From NCBI GenBank assembly GCA_965279195.1, contig CBDIHP010000038.1:62001-126000 (forward strand): a stretch of 64,000 nucleotides of DNA. The letters run 5' to 3'. Shown here one piece after another: positions 53,001-61,025 of this stretch; position 1 is the stretch's first letter; each line of letters starts with the position of its first letter. Source of the DNA: CBDIHP01 sp965279195. Lineage in GTDB: Bacteria; Planctomycetota; Planctomycetia; Isosphaerales; Isosphaeraceae. The position numbers and the translations under genes were made by a program. The notes beneath the pieces are model-generated. The model had not been told where the DNA came from and did not search any database. It was given only the letters and a program-made list of their open reading frames with translations.

Positions 53001-53613
53001 AATCCTTCCCCGGCTTCCGAAATCTCCGGGCCTTCGCCTTCTCGACCATGGAGATTGCCGCGCGGCGGACCGAGTCCGCCACCTCCTCGGCAAGCGAGGC
53101 GTCCTTCACCGCCCGCGCCATCGACACCCCACCGACGAGGATGGCCAGGAGCGCGATGGCCCGGCCCCGACCGTCGTCGTCGCTGTCGGGCTCCAGCCCC
53201 GCGGCGACGGCGTCGATGACCCGGCGGAACTGGCGCTCGTATTCCGCCCGCACCGCGTCGTCGGCCCTCGCCACCTCGCCGGTCAGACTTTGGAGGGCGC
53301 AACTCTCCGCCAGGTCGCACGTGCGGCGGTCGCCGAGGTAGAAGTCAATGAAACCCTCGCGCCAGCCGCTCCCGAGAGCCTCCCGCATCCGTTCCACGCC
53401 CAGGAGCAGGTCCTCCATCCCGGCAGAGACCGCCTCCCGAAAGGCGGTGGCCTTCGAGTCGAAGTGCGCGTAGAAGGCACCCGAAGTCACGCCCGCCTCC
53501 TTCACGAGGCCGTCCACGCCGGCGGCGCCGAAGCCGTTTTTGCGGAATCCGCGGGCCGCACTGGCGAGAATGCGCGCCCGACTTTCCTCTTTTTTCCCTT
53601 TGGGATGAGCCAT
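52999..53613 (-). CDS. TetR family transcriptional regulator
   Basis: 204 residues. The helix-turn-helix region is 'SRARILASAARGFRKNGFGA' and 'VDGLVKEAGVTSGAFYAHFD', typical of TetR, followed by 'SKATAFREAVSAGMEDLLLG'. The ligand-binding half is helical, with 'LLAILVGGVSMARAVKDASL'. It is divergent from the tandem-YdhR gene across 144 bases that contain several ACGATCGT-type palindromes, so it most likely represses that gene and itself. The inducer is unknown. Confidence 0.93.
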   Translation of the reverse strand: MAHPKGKKEESRARILASAARGFRKNGFGAAGVDGLVKEAGVTSGAFYAHFDSKATAFREAVSAGMEDLLLGVERMREALGSGWREGFIDFYLGDRRTCDLAESCALQSLTGEVARADDAVRAEYERQFRRVIDAVAAGLEPDSDDDGRGRAIALLAILVGGVSMARAVKDASLAEEVADSVRRAAISMVEKAKARRFRKPGKD

Positions 53614-53628
53614 TTGGAATCCTCCACG

Positions 53629-53711
53629 TAACGATCGTAATTTTGCGATTGACCGGATAACGATCGCGATCTATAGTGACTGCATCACGATCGTTATATC
53701 ACGTTCGTGAT
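53629..53711. promoter_or_regulatory. Probable TetR operator cluster
   Basis: TAACGATCGTAA (53629-53640), GATAACGATCGCGATC (53656-53671) and ATCACGATCGTTATATCACG TTCGTGAT (53684-53711) repeat the ACGATCG core; ATCACG/CGTGAT at the last site forms an inverted pair around TT. All lie in the divergent gap between the TetR gene and its probable target. Confidence 0.6.
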
Positions 53712-53757
53712 GTCGGGGCGAGTGCCCCGGCACGGTAACCGTTTAGGAGACACGATC

Positions 53758-54399
53758 ATGAACAAGATCTTCTTGTACGCGGAAGTCCAGGCATCCGTCC
53801 CGTTCGCAAACGCCCCGTGGCAGCAGTTCAACCCCGCCATGAAGCGGGAGCCCGGGCTCATCCGGAAGACATGGCTGAGCGGACTCGACACCCTGACGGT
53901 GGGCGGCCTCTACGAGTTCGACACGCTGGAGAACGCCCGCGCCTACGTCGAGCGGTACCTGGCGGGCGAGGCCCGCGGGGTCGGGGGCGCCGGGAGCCTC
54001 TCCACCCGCTTCTACGACGGCCAAGTCACCGAGGCGGCGAGCCGGGAGATGAATTCCCCCTGGTTGATTCCGGGGACGACCCCGCGCAGGAACGGGCGAG
54101 TGTTCCTCTTCAACGACATGAACTGGAGCATGCCTTTTGACGAGGTGCCGTGGCGCGAGCTGAACGTCGAGCTGCAGAAGCAGCCGGGACTGCTGAGCAA
54201 GCAGTGGCTGAGCGGGATCAACACGGGGAGCGTCGCCGGGTTCTACGAGTTCGACGGCAAGGCAAACGCGCTGGCGTTCGCCTTCGGGATGTTCGCCCGT
54301 GAATGCGCGAAGCTCGGAGTGACGGCGAACGTGAAGCTCTTCGACGCCGACTCGGTCGAGGGCGCGAGTCGCGACATGGGCTCACCGTACTATGGCTGA
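53758..54399 (+). CDS. Tandem YdhR-type monooxygenase-like protein
   Basis: 213 residues from ATG 53758 after AGGAG. The protein is two ~105-residue copies of the YdhR domain. Copy 1: 'NKIFLYAEVQASVPFANAPW', 'KREPGLIRKTWLSGLDTLTV', 'GGLYEFDTLENARAYVERYL'. Copy 2: 'GRVFLFNDMNWSMPFDEVPW', 'KQPGLLSKQWLSGINTGSVA', 'GFYEFDGKANALAFAFGMFA'. Each ends in a '(E)AASREM/EGASRDM-SP' segment. YdhR proteins are normally single ~100-residue dimeric ferredoxin-like folds, so the fusion should give an intramolecular dimer. The substrate is unknown, perhaps aromatic. Probably controlled by the divergent TetR protein. Confidence 0.85.
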   Translation: MNKIFLYAEVQASVPFANAPWQQFNPAMKREPGLIRKTWLSGLDTLTVGGLYEFDTLENARAYVERYLAGEARGVGGAGSLSTRFYDGQVTEAASREMNSPWLIPGTTPRRNGRVFLFNDMNWSMPFDEVPWRELNVELQKQPGLLSKQWLSGINTGSVAGFYEFDGKANALAFAFGMFARECAKLGVTANVKLFDADSVEGASRDMGSPYYG

Positions 54400-54533
54400 G
54401 CGGACTCGCCCACGGACTGAGAAACGACGGCGAAATCGGTGTCGCCACGATGTGGCGTCGCCGCAACAGAGACCCGTTGCGACAGGTTCTCTCCGGGCCG
54501 AGGCGTTGGCTACGCGGCTGCACACTGCGTCGA

Positions 54534-55518
54534 TCAACGCCTCGAGCCGGCGAGGCGCGAGTGCGGGCAGGTGACCGCGAGCGAGCCGTCGCCGACCGCG
54601 GAACCGACCCGTTTCGTCGCCCCCTCGCGTACGTCGCCCGCGGCGAGGATCCCGGGAACCGTCGTCCCGAGCAGGGATGGGGCCCCCTCGGAGCGCGGCC
54701 ACTTGCCGGATTGGACCGCGTCGGCCCCGGTGTGCACGCACCCGAGGCGGTCCCGGGCGACGCCCTCCGGCAGCCACCCCGCGACCGGCTCGGTCCCGAT
54801 GAACACGAACACGCCGGCACAATCGAGCCGCGTGCCATCCCTCAGGATCACGGCGTCGACCTGTCCCCTCCCCTGACCGGATTCGATCTCGCTCCCCTCG
54901 TGGACCGACACGTTCGCCGCGCCCCTCAGGCGGCTCACGAGGTAGTCCGACATCCCGTCGCCGAGCCTTCCCCGGAGGAGCCGGTTCACCCGGCGGGTGC
55001 GGCAACACTCCGCGAGGTGCAAGGCCGCCTGCCCCGCCGAATTCCCGCCCCCGACGACCGCCAGGTCGCGCGAATCGTAGTTCACGGCCTCGACGGCGAT
55101 GCATACGTAGAGCACCCCGGCCCCCTCGAATTGGTCGGCACCTAGGGCCGGGAGCTTCCGCCACCGGACGCCGGTCGCTACGAGAACCACCTTCGCCCGC
55201 GGCACCGACCCGCAGTCGAGGTGGAGGAGGCGCGGCTCGGCCGGATCGCTCGGGGATTCGAGCCGCTCGACCGCTACGGAGGCCATCATCCTCGCTCCGG
55301 ATTTGAGCATCTGGATGACACCGCACGTCGCGGGCTCGGTCCGCTCAGCCCCGCCGGGAATCCTATGAAGATCTCCATCTTCGACGACCCGCCGGCCTGC
55401 CCCTCGCGGAAGACAAATTCGCCGTCGTGAAAACCTTGCTCTCGCCGAGCCGGCGGAGAAGCCCCACCCCGGCGTCATTGAGAGACGGGAACGTCGTTCG
55501 GTCGATCTCCTGACTCAT
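54534..55518 (-). pseudogene. Decayed cNMP-binding domain / thioredoxin-reductase fusion
   Basis: From ATG 55518 the product begins 'FPSLNDAGVGLLRRLGESKV', the start of a cyclic-nucleotide-binding domain; after a frame change 'DGEFVFREGQAGGSS' follows. It then jumps to mid-thioredoxin-reductase sequence (FPAGLSG, then after another frame change 'GVIQMLKSGARMMASVAVER'). The remaining reductase part is readable: 'VVLVATGVRWRKLPALGADQ', 'DLAVVGGGNSAGQAALHLAE' (NADPH site) and 'VPGILAAGDVREGATKRVGS' to the end. The FAD-binding GxGxxG and the cysteine region are deleted. Relatives are intact fusions of ~550 residues. Confidence 0.7.
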
Positions 55519-55630
55519 CCGGGAGACCTCTTCAAGCAGACGGCACTCCGCACTGCGTGCGGTGCCGAAAAAACACTTCTACCAGCTTTATCGGGCCACC
55601 ACGAGCGCCGGTCGGCCGGCGAGGCCGTGC

Positions 55631-55661
55631 TTGACAAATTCGTTGACTTAGTCAATTAAAT
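55631..55661 (+). promoter_or_regulatory. Promoter with MarR-type operator for the FAD monooxygenase
   Basis: TTGACA (55631-55636) could be a -35 box, with AATTAA or TTAAAT about 17-19 bases on as -10. Between them lies GTTGACTTAGTCAAT (55642-55656), an inverted pair TTGAC/GTCAA. The same GTTGAC...GTCAA core occurs in the larger palindrome at 58060-58088 beside the MarR gene. Confidence 0.6.
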
Positions 55662-55767
55662 TCTGGCGGCGGGCCAGAGAGCCAACAAGTGAGGCCCGGC
55701 GGCGCCGGTCGCGGAACCCGACGTGTCCGCGAACGGCTGCGCGAGCCGCACAAACCGGAGAATCACG

Positions 55768-57435
55768 ATGGTAGACACCACCTCGACCGATGTGCTCGTC
55801 ATCGGCGCCGGCCCGGTCGGACTCACGCTCGCGAGCGAGCTCGCTCGGCACGGCGTCAGGCCCCGGATCATCGACAAGGCCGCCTCCATCCGCGAGGTGA
55901 GCAAGGCGCTGATCCTGCACGTCCGCACACAGGAGATGCTCGACAAGGTCGGCATCATGGAACAGGTCGTCCGCGAGGCATCGCCACTCACCGAGGTAGT
56001 GGTCCACGCCTACGGGAAGCACATCGGCAGCTGGCACCTCGAGGGCATCGATGGTCCCTACGACCACCCGCTCATCCTCGGCCAGAACCGCACCCAGCAC
56101 CTCCTCGAGGACTGCCTGAAATCGCGGGGAATCCCGGTCGAATGGAACACCGAAGCCGTGTCACTCCGGTTGGACGACGACGGCGTCGACGTCACGCTCG
56201 AGCACTCGGACCCGGCCACGGGGGCGTCCTCACGGGAGCACGTGCGTGCGGCCTACGTTGTGGGGTGCGAGGGCTCGAACAGCATCGTCCGGAAGACCCT
56301 CGGCTTCACCTTCGAGGGGGAACGCTACAGCGGCGAGCAGTTCATCCAGGCCGACTGCAAGATCGCCTGGGCGATGCCCAGGGGGCGGTCGCACCTGTTC
56401 CTGACCGAGGTCGGGTACATGATGGTCATCGAGATGCCGGGCGACACCGTCCGCATCTTCATCTCGGTCCCCGACGTTGCGGCGAGCGGGAACGAGGCGC
56501 AAGTTACCGGCGCCGTCGAGGACACGAGTCACGAGCCGACATTGCAGGAGATCGGCGAGACGTTCGCCCGCCTCACCGGCATCCGCCCCGAACTCTCCGA
56601 GCCGACCTGGCTCGCCCGGTACCGCACCTCGCACCGATACGCCGACCGCTTCAGCGCGGGCCGGGCGTTCATCGCGGGGGACGCCGGCCACGTCCACGTG
56701 CCGATCGGCGGCCAGGGGATGAACACCGGCATTCAGGATGCGTTCAATCTCGGCTGGAAGCTCGCGGGCGTGGTTCGCGGGGCGTATCGGCCGGCCCTCC
56801 TCGCGACTTACCAAGACGAGCGACACCCCGTCGCGAAGGGCCTCATCCGGGGCACCGACCTCGCGTACAAGGGCGTGCTCCATCCGAGCGAGTTGAAGCA
56901 ACGCGCGGCGCGCCTCTTCGGACCGTTCATCATCCGGTCCGAGACCGCCCAGAACTTCATGCGCGGCACCCTGGAAGAGCTGAACATCGCGTTCCACGAC
57001 TCGGCCCTGAACGAGGACCTCTCGGGCGGGGCAGGGCCGAAGCCTGGCGAGCGCGTCCTCGACGGCGACGTGGTGCGATGGTCGGACCGGGCCACGGTGA
57101 GCGTGAACAGTCTCACACGCACGACCGAATGGACGCTCCTCCTCTTCTGGGGGACGGTCCGTCGGGACGCGTCGGAAGGGCTGACGAGGTTGGCCGACGC
57201 CGTCACGGCTCGGTGGCCGGGACGGGTCCGGGCTTTCCACGTCCTGGCTGCGACCGAGCCGCCGGTTGATCCCCCCGCCCATCTCCTCATGGACCCGTAC
57301 CGGCTACTCCACGAGAAATACGGCGTCTCCCAACCGGCGCTCTATCTGTTGCGCCCCGATTGTTGCGTGGGCTTCAGGGGATTCTCCGGCGACGCTGATG
57401 CGCTGCTCGATTACCTCGGACGGATCTTCGCATAG
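55768..57435 (+). CDS. FAD-dependent aromatic-type monooxygenase
   Basis: 555 residues from ATG 55768 (CGGAG upstream). Class A flavoprotein hydroxylase: 'VLVIGAGPVGLTLASELARH' binds the FAD ADP moiety, 'YVVGCEGSNSIVRKTLG' is the DG-type motif (here CEGSNS), and 'FIAGDAGHVHVPIGGQGMNT' with 'GIQDAFNLGWKLAGVVRG' is the GD motif. The C-terminal ~150 residues form a thioredoxin-like domain, as in phenol hydroxylase or PgaE-like enzymes ('LYLLRPDCCVGFRGFSGDAD'). It probably hydroxylates a phenolic compound or antibiotic with NAD(P)H and oxygen. It carries an upstream MarR-type operator and is convergent with the MarR gene. Confidence 0.9.
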   Translation: MVDTTSTDVLVIGAGPVGLTLASELARHGVRPRIIDKAASIREVSKALILHVRTQEMLDKVGIMEQVVREASPLTEVVVHAYGKHIGSWHLEGIDGPYDHPLILGQNRTQHLLEDCLKSRGIPVEWNTEAVSLRLDDDGVDVTLEHSDPATGASSREHVRAAYVVGCEGSNSIVRKTLGFTFEGERYSGEQFIQADCKIAWAMPRGRSHLFLTEVGYMMVIEMPGDTVRIFISVPDVAASGNEAQVTGAVEDTSHEPTLQEIGETFARLTGIRPELSEPTWLARYRTSHRYADRFSAGRAFIAGDAGHVHVPIGGQGMNTGIQDAFNLGWKLAGVVRGAYRPALLATYQDERHPVAKGLIRGTDLAYKGVLHPSELKQRAARLFGPFIIRSETAQNFMRGTLEELNIAFHDSALNEDLSGGAGPKPGERVLDGDVVRWSDRATVSVNSLTRTTEWTLLLFWGTVRRDASEGLTRLADAVTARWPGRVRAFHVLAATEPPVDPPAHLLMDPYRLLHEKYGVSQPALYLLRPDCCVGFRGFSGDADALLDYLGRIFA

Positions 57436-57488
57436 GACACGTGCGAGGAGGCGCCTCGTCGTGGGTCGAGCTCGCGAGGACCGGCCGG

Positions 57489-57956
57489 TCAGTCGTCGCA
57501 GGCGTCGACCGGGAACGCTTGCTGCGGGAGGCGTTCGCCGAGCGTCCGCAGCAGGCCGAACAAGGCCTCCGCGTCCTGCGGTGGCAGCAGACTGCTGAAT
57601 TCGCGGTTGGTCTCCTTCGACGCCTCCACCAATTTCGGGAACAGCGCCTCGCCCGCCATGGTGAGCGCGAGGACGGTGCGACGCCCATCGGTCGGGTGCG
57701 ACGTCCGCCGGACCAGCCCCTTGCCTTCGAGTTGGTCGATGATCCGGGTGACCGCCGCGCGGTCGATGCCCAACTGGCGGGCCAGCGCGACCGGGGTCGG
57801 CTCGTCGCCGCGGGTCCTCGCGAGAACCGCCCACTCGGCGCCCGTCACTCCGAGCTTCCCCAGTCGCTGCGTGAAGGCGGCGTGCATCGCCCGATGGATG
57901 CGGAACACCCAGAATCCCAAACTCTCCGCCTGCGGGTCGCACTCACGCTTGCCCAT
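57489..57956 (-). CDS. MarR family transcriptional regulator 1
   Basis: 155 residues. The winged helix-turn-helix is 'TGAEWAVLARTRGDEPTPVA', 'LARQLGIDRAAVTRIIDQLE' and 'GKGLVRRTSHPTDGRRTVLA', with the DxR wing tip. N- and C-terminal helices for dimerisation are present. It lies between the FAD monooxygenase (convergent) and the NAD(P)-binding protein (divergent). Its own upstream region holds a 29-bp palindrome whose core is also in the monooxygenase promoter, so this regulator likely controls both. MarR proteins usually release DNA on binding phenolics. Confidence 0.92.
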   Translation of the reverse strand: MGKRECDPQAESLGFWVFRIHRAMHAAFTQRLGKLGVTGAEWAVLARTRGDEPTPVALARQLGIDRAAVTRIIDQLEGKGLVRRTSHPTDGRRTVLALTMAGEALFPKLVEASKETNREFSSLLPPQDAEALFGLLRTLGERLPQQAFPVDACDD

Positions 57957-58059
57957 TTCCGTCCCGTGTCTTCCTAAAAGTAAGCCGCCCCGCCGGCGGC
58001 GTTGTCCTACTGGAAGTGATTCGGCCCCCGACCCTTCGGCCTGCGCGAGCGTCGCCCGG

Positions 58060-58088
58060 GATTATCGTTGACCGAGTCAACGATAATC
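58060..58088. promoter_or_regulatory. Perfect 29-bp palindromic operator beside MarR 1
   Basis: GATTATCGTTGAC (58060-58072), CGA, then GTCAACGATAATC (58076-58088), the exact reverse complement of the first arm. It lies in the divergent gap between the MarR gene (start 57956) and the NAD(P)-binding protein gene (start 58256). TTGACC within it may be a -35 box. Confidence 0.75.
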
Positions 58089-58255
58089 TCTACCCTTCGT
58101 CGGTGAGAGCTGGGGGCCTGGACCGTCCATGTATTTTACCCCAGAGCCGTCATGCTCGAAGCATTCCGTCCCGGCCCGAGAGGAGGTCGTTCCTCCTCCG
58201 GGGCCCCGCAACGGCATTCACCCTACTCGCACGCCGCGGCCGTAAGGAGAAGATT

Positions 58256-58882
58256 GTGAAGATCGCAGTCATTGGCGCAACGGGACCGACCGGTCGAGAA
58301 TTGGTGAGACAGGCGATCACCGCCGGGCACACGGTCACCGCGGCCGTGAGGAAACCGGACGCGGCGGCCCTGCCGGCGGGGGTCAAGCTGGCGAAGGCGG
58401 ACGTGACCGACCCGGCCTCCCTCGGGACGCTCGTCGCCGGCCAGGACGCCGTCATCAGTTCGCTCGGGTCGAAGCTCAGCCGAAAGCCCACCACGCTCCT
58501 CTCGGGCGGCACGACGCACGTCGTTGCGGCCATGCGCTCCGCCGGGGTGCGACGCTTCGTCTGCATCACCGGCATCGGCGCCGGGGACAGCAAGGGCCAC
58601 GGCGGCTTCCTCTACGATCGGATCATCCAGCCCCTACTGCTGAGCGAGGTCTACAAGGACAAGACGCGGCAGGAAGCGGTCGTGGAGCAGAGCGGTCTCG
58701 ACTGGACTATCGTCCGGCCCGCGCTCCTGACCAACGGCCCGCATACGGGGGCCTTCCGCGTGCTGACCGACTTGACGGGCGTCACGGCGGGCAAGGTGTC
58801 GCGGGCGGATGTGGCCGCCTACATCATCGAGAACCTTGCGGCGCAGGCGACGTACCACTCGACGGTCCTGCTCTCCTACTAG
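58256..58882 (+). CDS. NAD(P)H-binding atypical SDR (NmrA-like)
   Basis: 208 residues from GTG 58256, with AAGGAG seven bases upstream. 'KIAVIGATGPTGRELVRQAI' is the GxxGxxG Rossmann motif. 'VRKPDAAALPAGVKLAKADV', 'GQDAVISSLGSK', 'GVRRFVCITGIGAGDSKGHG' and 'SGLDWTIVRPALLTNG' are typical of small NAD(P)H-binding proteins such as biliverdin-reductase-B-like or NmrA-like quinone reductases. It probably reduces a quinone or flavin substrate. An IS630 element is inserted exactly at its stop codon (TAG 58880-58882) without changing the protein. Confidence 0.88.
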   Translation: MKIAVIGATGPTGRELVRQAITAGHTVTAAVRKPDAAALPAGVKLAKADVTDPASLGTLVAGQDAVISSLGSKLSRKPTTLLSGGTTHVVAAMRSAGVRRFVCITGIGAGDSKGHGGFLYDRIIQPLLLSEVYKDKTRQEAVVEQSGLDWTIVRPALLTNGPHTGAFRVLTDLTGVTAGKVSRADVAAYIIENLAAQATYHSTVLLSY

Positions 58883-60209
58883 CGGGTCAAGCGACTTGCC
58901 TGTGGCCATAAGTTGGCCTCTTTCGGGATCGGGAACCTGGAGCATGCCCCGGAGCCGCCGAGGGCGTGCCGTGACTCTCGCTGGCGACGCCTGCGGTCGG
59001 ACCGCTTGCCGCCCCAGACGAACGGGGTCGGGGCCGCGTCCCAGTGCCGGGCCGCGGCCTCGTACCAGCTGATGATCTGGGCCGTGTCGGTCGGATACTG
59101 GCCGTCCAGCGCCCGCCGCTTGAGGATCCGCTGCACGCTCTCGGCCATGTTCAGCCACGAACCGCCCACGGGGGTATATAAGGGCATGATCCCGTGATCG
59201 AACAGCCATGCGACGAACGAGGGCGTCTTGTGCCCGGCCAGGTTGTCCAGCACCAGGAGCATCCGCAGCGCGGGCGGCTCGTCCGGCAGGGTCGGCCGGA
59301 TCGAGAGGCCCTCCTGCCAGCGTTCCCAGGCCGATCGACAGTCGGCAGTCGGCTCGGCCGATGGGGCTGGCATCGCGGCCAGGATCCCGGCCGGTTCGCC
59401 CTTGAGCCAGGGATGCAGCACACTGTTCGGGCAGGTCGTCACGCCCTTGACTCGGACGCGGCCGTCGGCCGGGCGGAAGAGGGTCAGGGCCTTGGCCGTG
59501 CCGTCGCGGAGGTACTCGTGCGGCTGCCGCGCCGGCTGGCCCTCGGGCTGCCACGACTGGCCGGGGTAGGGGATCGTCTGGTAGGGGCCGGCCTGGTCGG
59601 TGCACCAGACGGGCAGGCCCATTGCCTCGCCGGCGAGGTAGGCCGCTTCGATCAACTTTTTTTCGGATCGGCATCCGGGTCGGCGACGACCGCGGGCCCG
59701 GCCTTGCGGCGCCTCAGGGCGTTGCCGGTGGGGCACCAGGTGCGGGTCCGCTGGTAGCTGGCGCCGGACTGGTGCAGGGCCCGACGGATGGTGTCGGTGG
59801 AGATACCGGGCAAGCCATCGGGGGCCTTGCGTAGGGCCTCCTGAAGGCTCGAGAGCGACCAGGTCGCGGTGCCGTCGGCCTCGGGGGTCGGCCGGCGTGC
59901 GGCCTCGGCGACGATCCTGGCCCGATGCTCCGGTCCGTAGGTCGCCCGCCGGCCGCCGCCGTGTCGAGGCGTGAGGGCCGCGAGCCCCTCGGCGTTGAAG
60001 CGAGCGACGAGGTGGGCGACGGCGTCGCCGGATCGTCGTCCGACGGACAGGGCGGCCTCCTGGTAGTCGTCGCCCGAGGCGACGGCCAGCAGGAGTTTGG
60101 CCCGGGTCACCTCGACGGCGGGGGCGACCTGAGATCGGCTGAGCCGGTCCAATTCCTGCCGCTCCGATTCGGTCAATTCGCGGAGCGGGTCCTTCTTGCG
60201 ACGCGACAT
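58879..60209 (-). CDS. IS630 family transposase (ORFA/ORFB, -1 frameshift at A7)
   Basis: ORFA (60209-59652, 185 codons) has the helix-turn-helix half: 'AALSVGRRSGDAVAHLVARF', 'LAALTPRHGGGRRATYGPEH', 'SLSSLQEALRKAPDGLPGIS'. ORFB (to 58879) has the DDE domain: 'LPVWCTDQAGPYQTIPYPGQ' (Asp), 'MLLVLDNLAGHKTPSFVAWL' (Asp) and 'WLNMAESVQRILKRR' (Glu). The frames meet at seven A residues (complement of 59657-59663) followed by G: a slip of one base backward joins ORFA codon 184 to the ORFB frame and yields ~443 residues. Without slippage ORFA stops two codons later. The stop of ORFB uses the flanking TA. Confidence 0.88.
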
Positions 60210-60290
60210 GGCGGCCTCCGTGGTGCGAGAGGCAGCCTACCGTACAGGGACCGGGCCATTATGGCTATGGGCAAGTCGCTTGACCCAGTA
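58880..60290 (-). mobile_element. IS630 family insertion sequence with frameshift-type transposase
   Basis: Terminal repeats read inward GGGTCAAGCGACTTGCCTGT (from 58884) and GGGTCAAGCGACTTGCCCAT (from 60286): 17 bases are identical, with further pairing to CCATAA. TA at 58880-58881 and at 60289-60290 gives the expected target duplication. The element carries two overlapping transposase frames on the minus strand. Confidence 0.9.
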
Positions 60291-60429
60291 GTTCACCGAC
60301 CGTTCACGGGCCGACGACCGGGCCTGTGGAACGAGATGACCGGGTGCCTCGTTATCGCACGTAAGCAATAAGCCCCCATCAAATCCGGAAGTGGCCGAAG
60401 TTCCGAGACGGTGAGCCCTTGACGGATGA

Positions 60430-60447
60430 TGTTGTATTTGCAACAAT
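60430..60447. promoter_or_regulatory. MarR 2 operator, site 1
   Basis: TGTTGTATTTGCAACAAT, an imperfect palindrome (TTGT...ACAA) six bases before the MarR start codon. Fourteen of its 18 bases or more recur at 60935-60952. Its position fits autorepression. Confidence 0.55.
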
Positions 60448-60453
60448 ACGCAC

Positions 60454-60894
60454 ATGGCCACCTCACCCATCGACGAGATCGTCCGTGACTGCCTGGCCGC
60501 CAGGGTGCGGATGATCGGCCGCGCCGTGACCGCCATCTATGAGCGCGCCGTCGCCGGACACGGGGTGACGATCGCGCAGGTGAACCTCATGGCGGCCCTG
60601 GGGAAGCTCGGTCCCTGCTCGCCGACCCGGCTCGGCGAGGTGCTCCAGCTCGAACGCTCGACGGTCAGCCGGAACCTCGACGCATTGCTGCGGAACCGAT
60701 GGATCGAGGCCGTCTCCTCCGACGCCAAGGGAGTGAGGGAGGTGGCCCTCACGAAGCGGGGGCTCGAGAAGGTCGAGTCGGTCCTCGTCGCCTGGCGTTC
60801 GGCCCAGAAGGAGGCGGCGAAGTTGCTCGGCGAGGACGGCGTGCGCGCCGTGAAGGCCGTGGCCGACTCATTCTGGGCGGGCGCGTCCCCGTGA
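60454..60894 (+). CDS. MarR family transcriptional regulator 2
   Basis: 146 residues. The winged helix is 'TIAQVNLMAALGKLGPCSPT', 'RLGEVLQLERSTVSRNLDAL' and 'LRNRWIEAVSSDAKGVREVA', somewhat shorter than in MarR 1, with no D-x-R wing tip. It starts just downstream of the IS630 right end, so the upstream part of its original promoter region may have been altered. A matching operator lies before the next gene, a membrane protein, suggesting joint control. Confidence 0.9.
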   Translation: MATSPIDEIVRDCLAARVRMIGRAVTAIYERAVAGHGVTIAQVNLMAALGKLGPCSPTRLGEVLQLERSTVSRNLDALLRNRWIEAVSSDAKGVREVALTKRGLEKVESVLVAWRSAQKEAAKLLGEDGVRAVKAVADSFWAGASP

Positions 60895-60934
60895 GGATCG
60901 CGACGGTCGGGCACGAGATTTTTTTTGCCCTCAA

Positions 60935-60952
60935 TGTTGTATCTACAGCAAT
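60935..60952. promoter_or_regulatory. MarR 2 operator, site 2
   Basis: TGTTGTATCTACAGCAAT matches site 1 at 15 of 18 positions (TGTTGTAT-Y-T-R-C-A-R-CAAT). It lies 74 bases before the chosen start of the membrane-protein gene and 41 bases after the MarR 2 stop. Confidence 0.55.
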
Positions 60953-61025
60953 GAGCTTTGATGGAGACGCGTGGAGTTATCCCGGCAGGGATCGCGGGCC
61001 GGCTGAGGCCGAAGGGAGGCGGACG

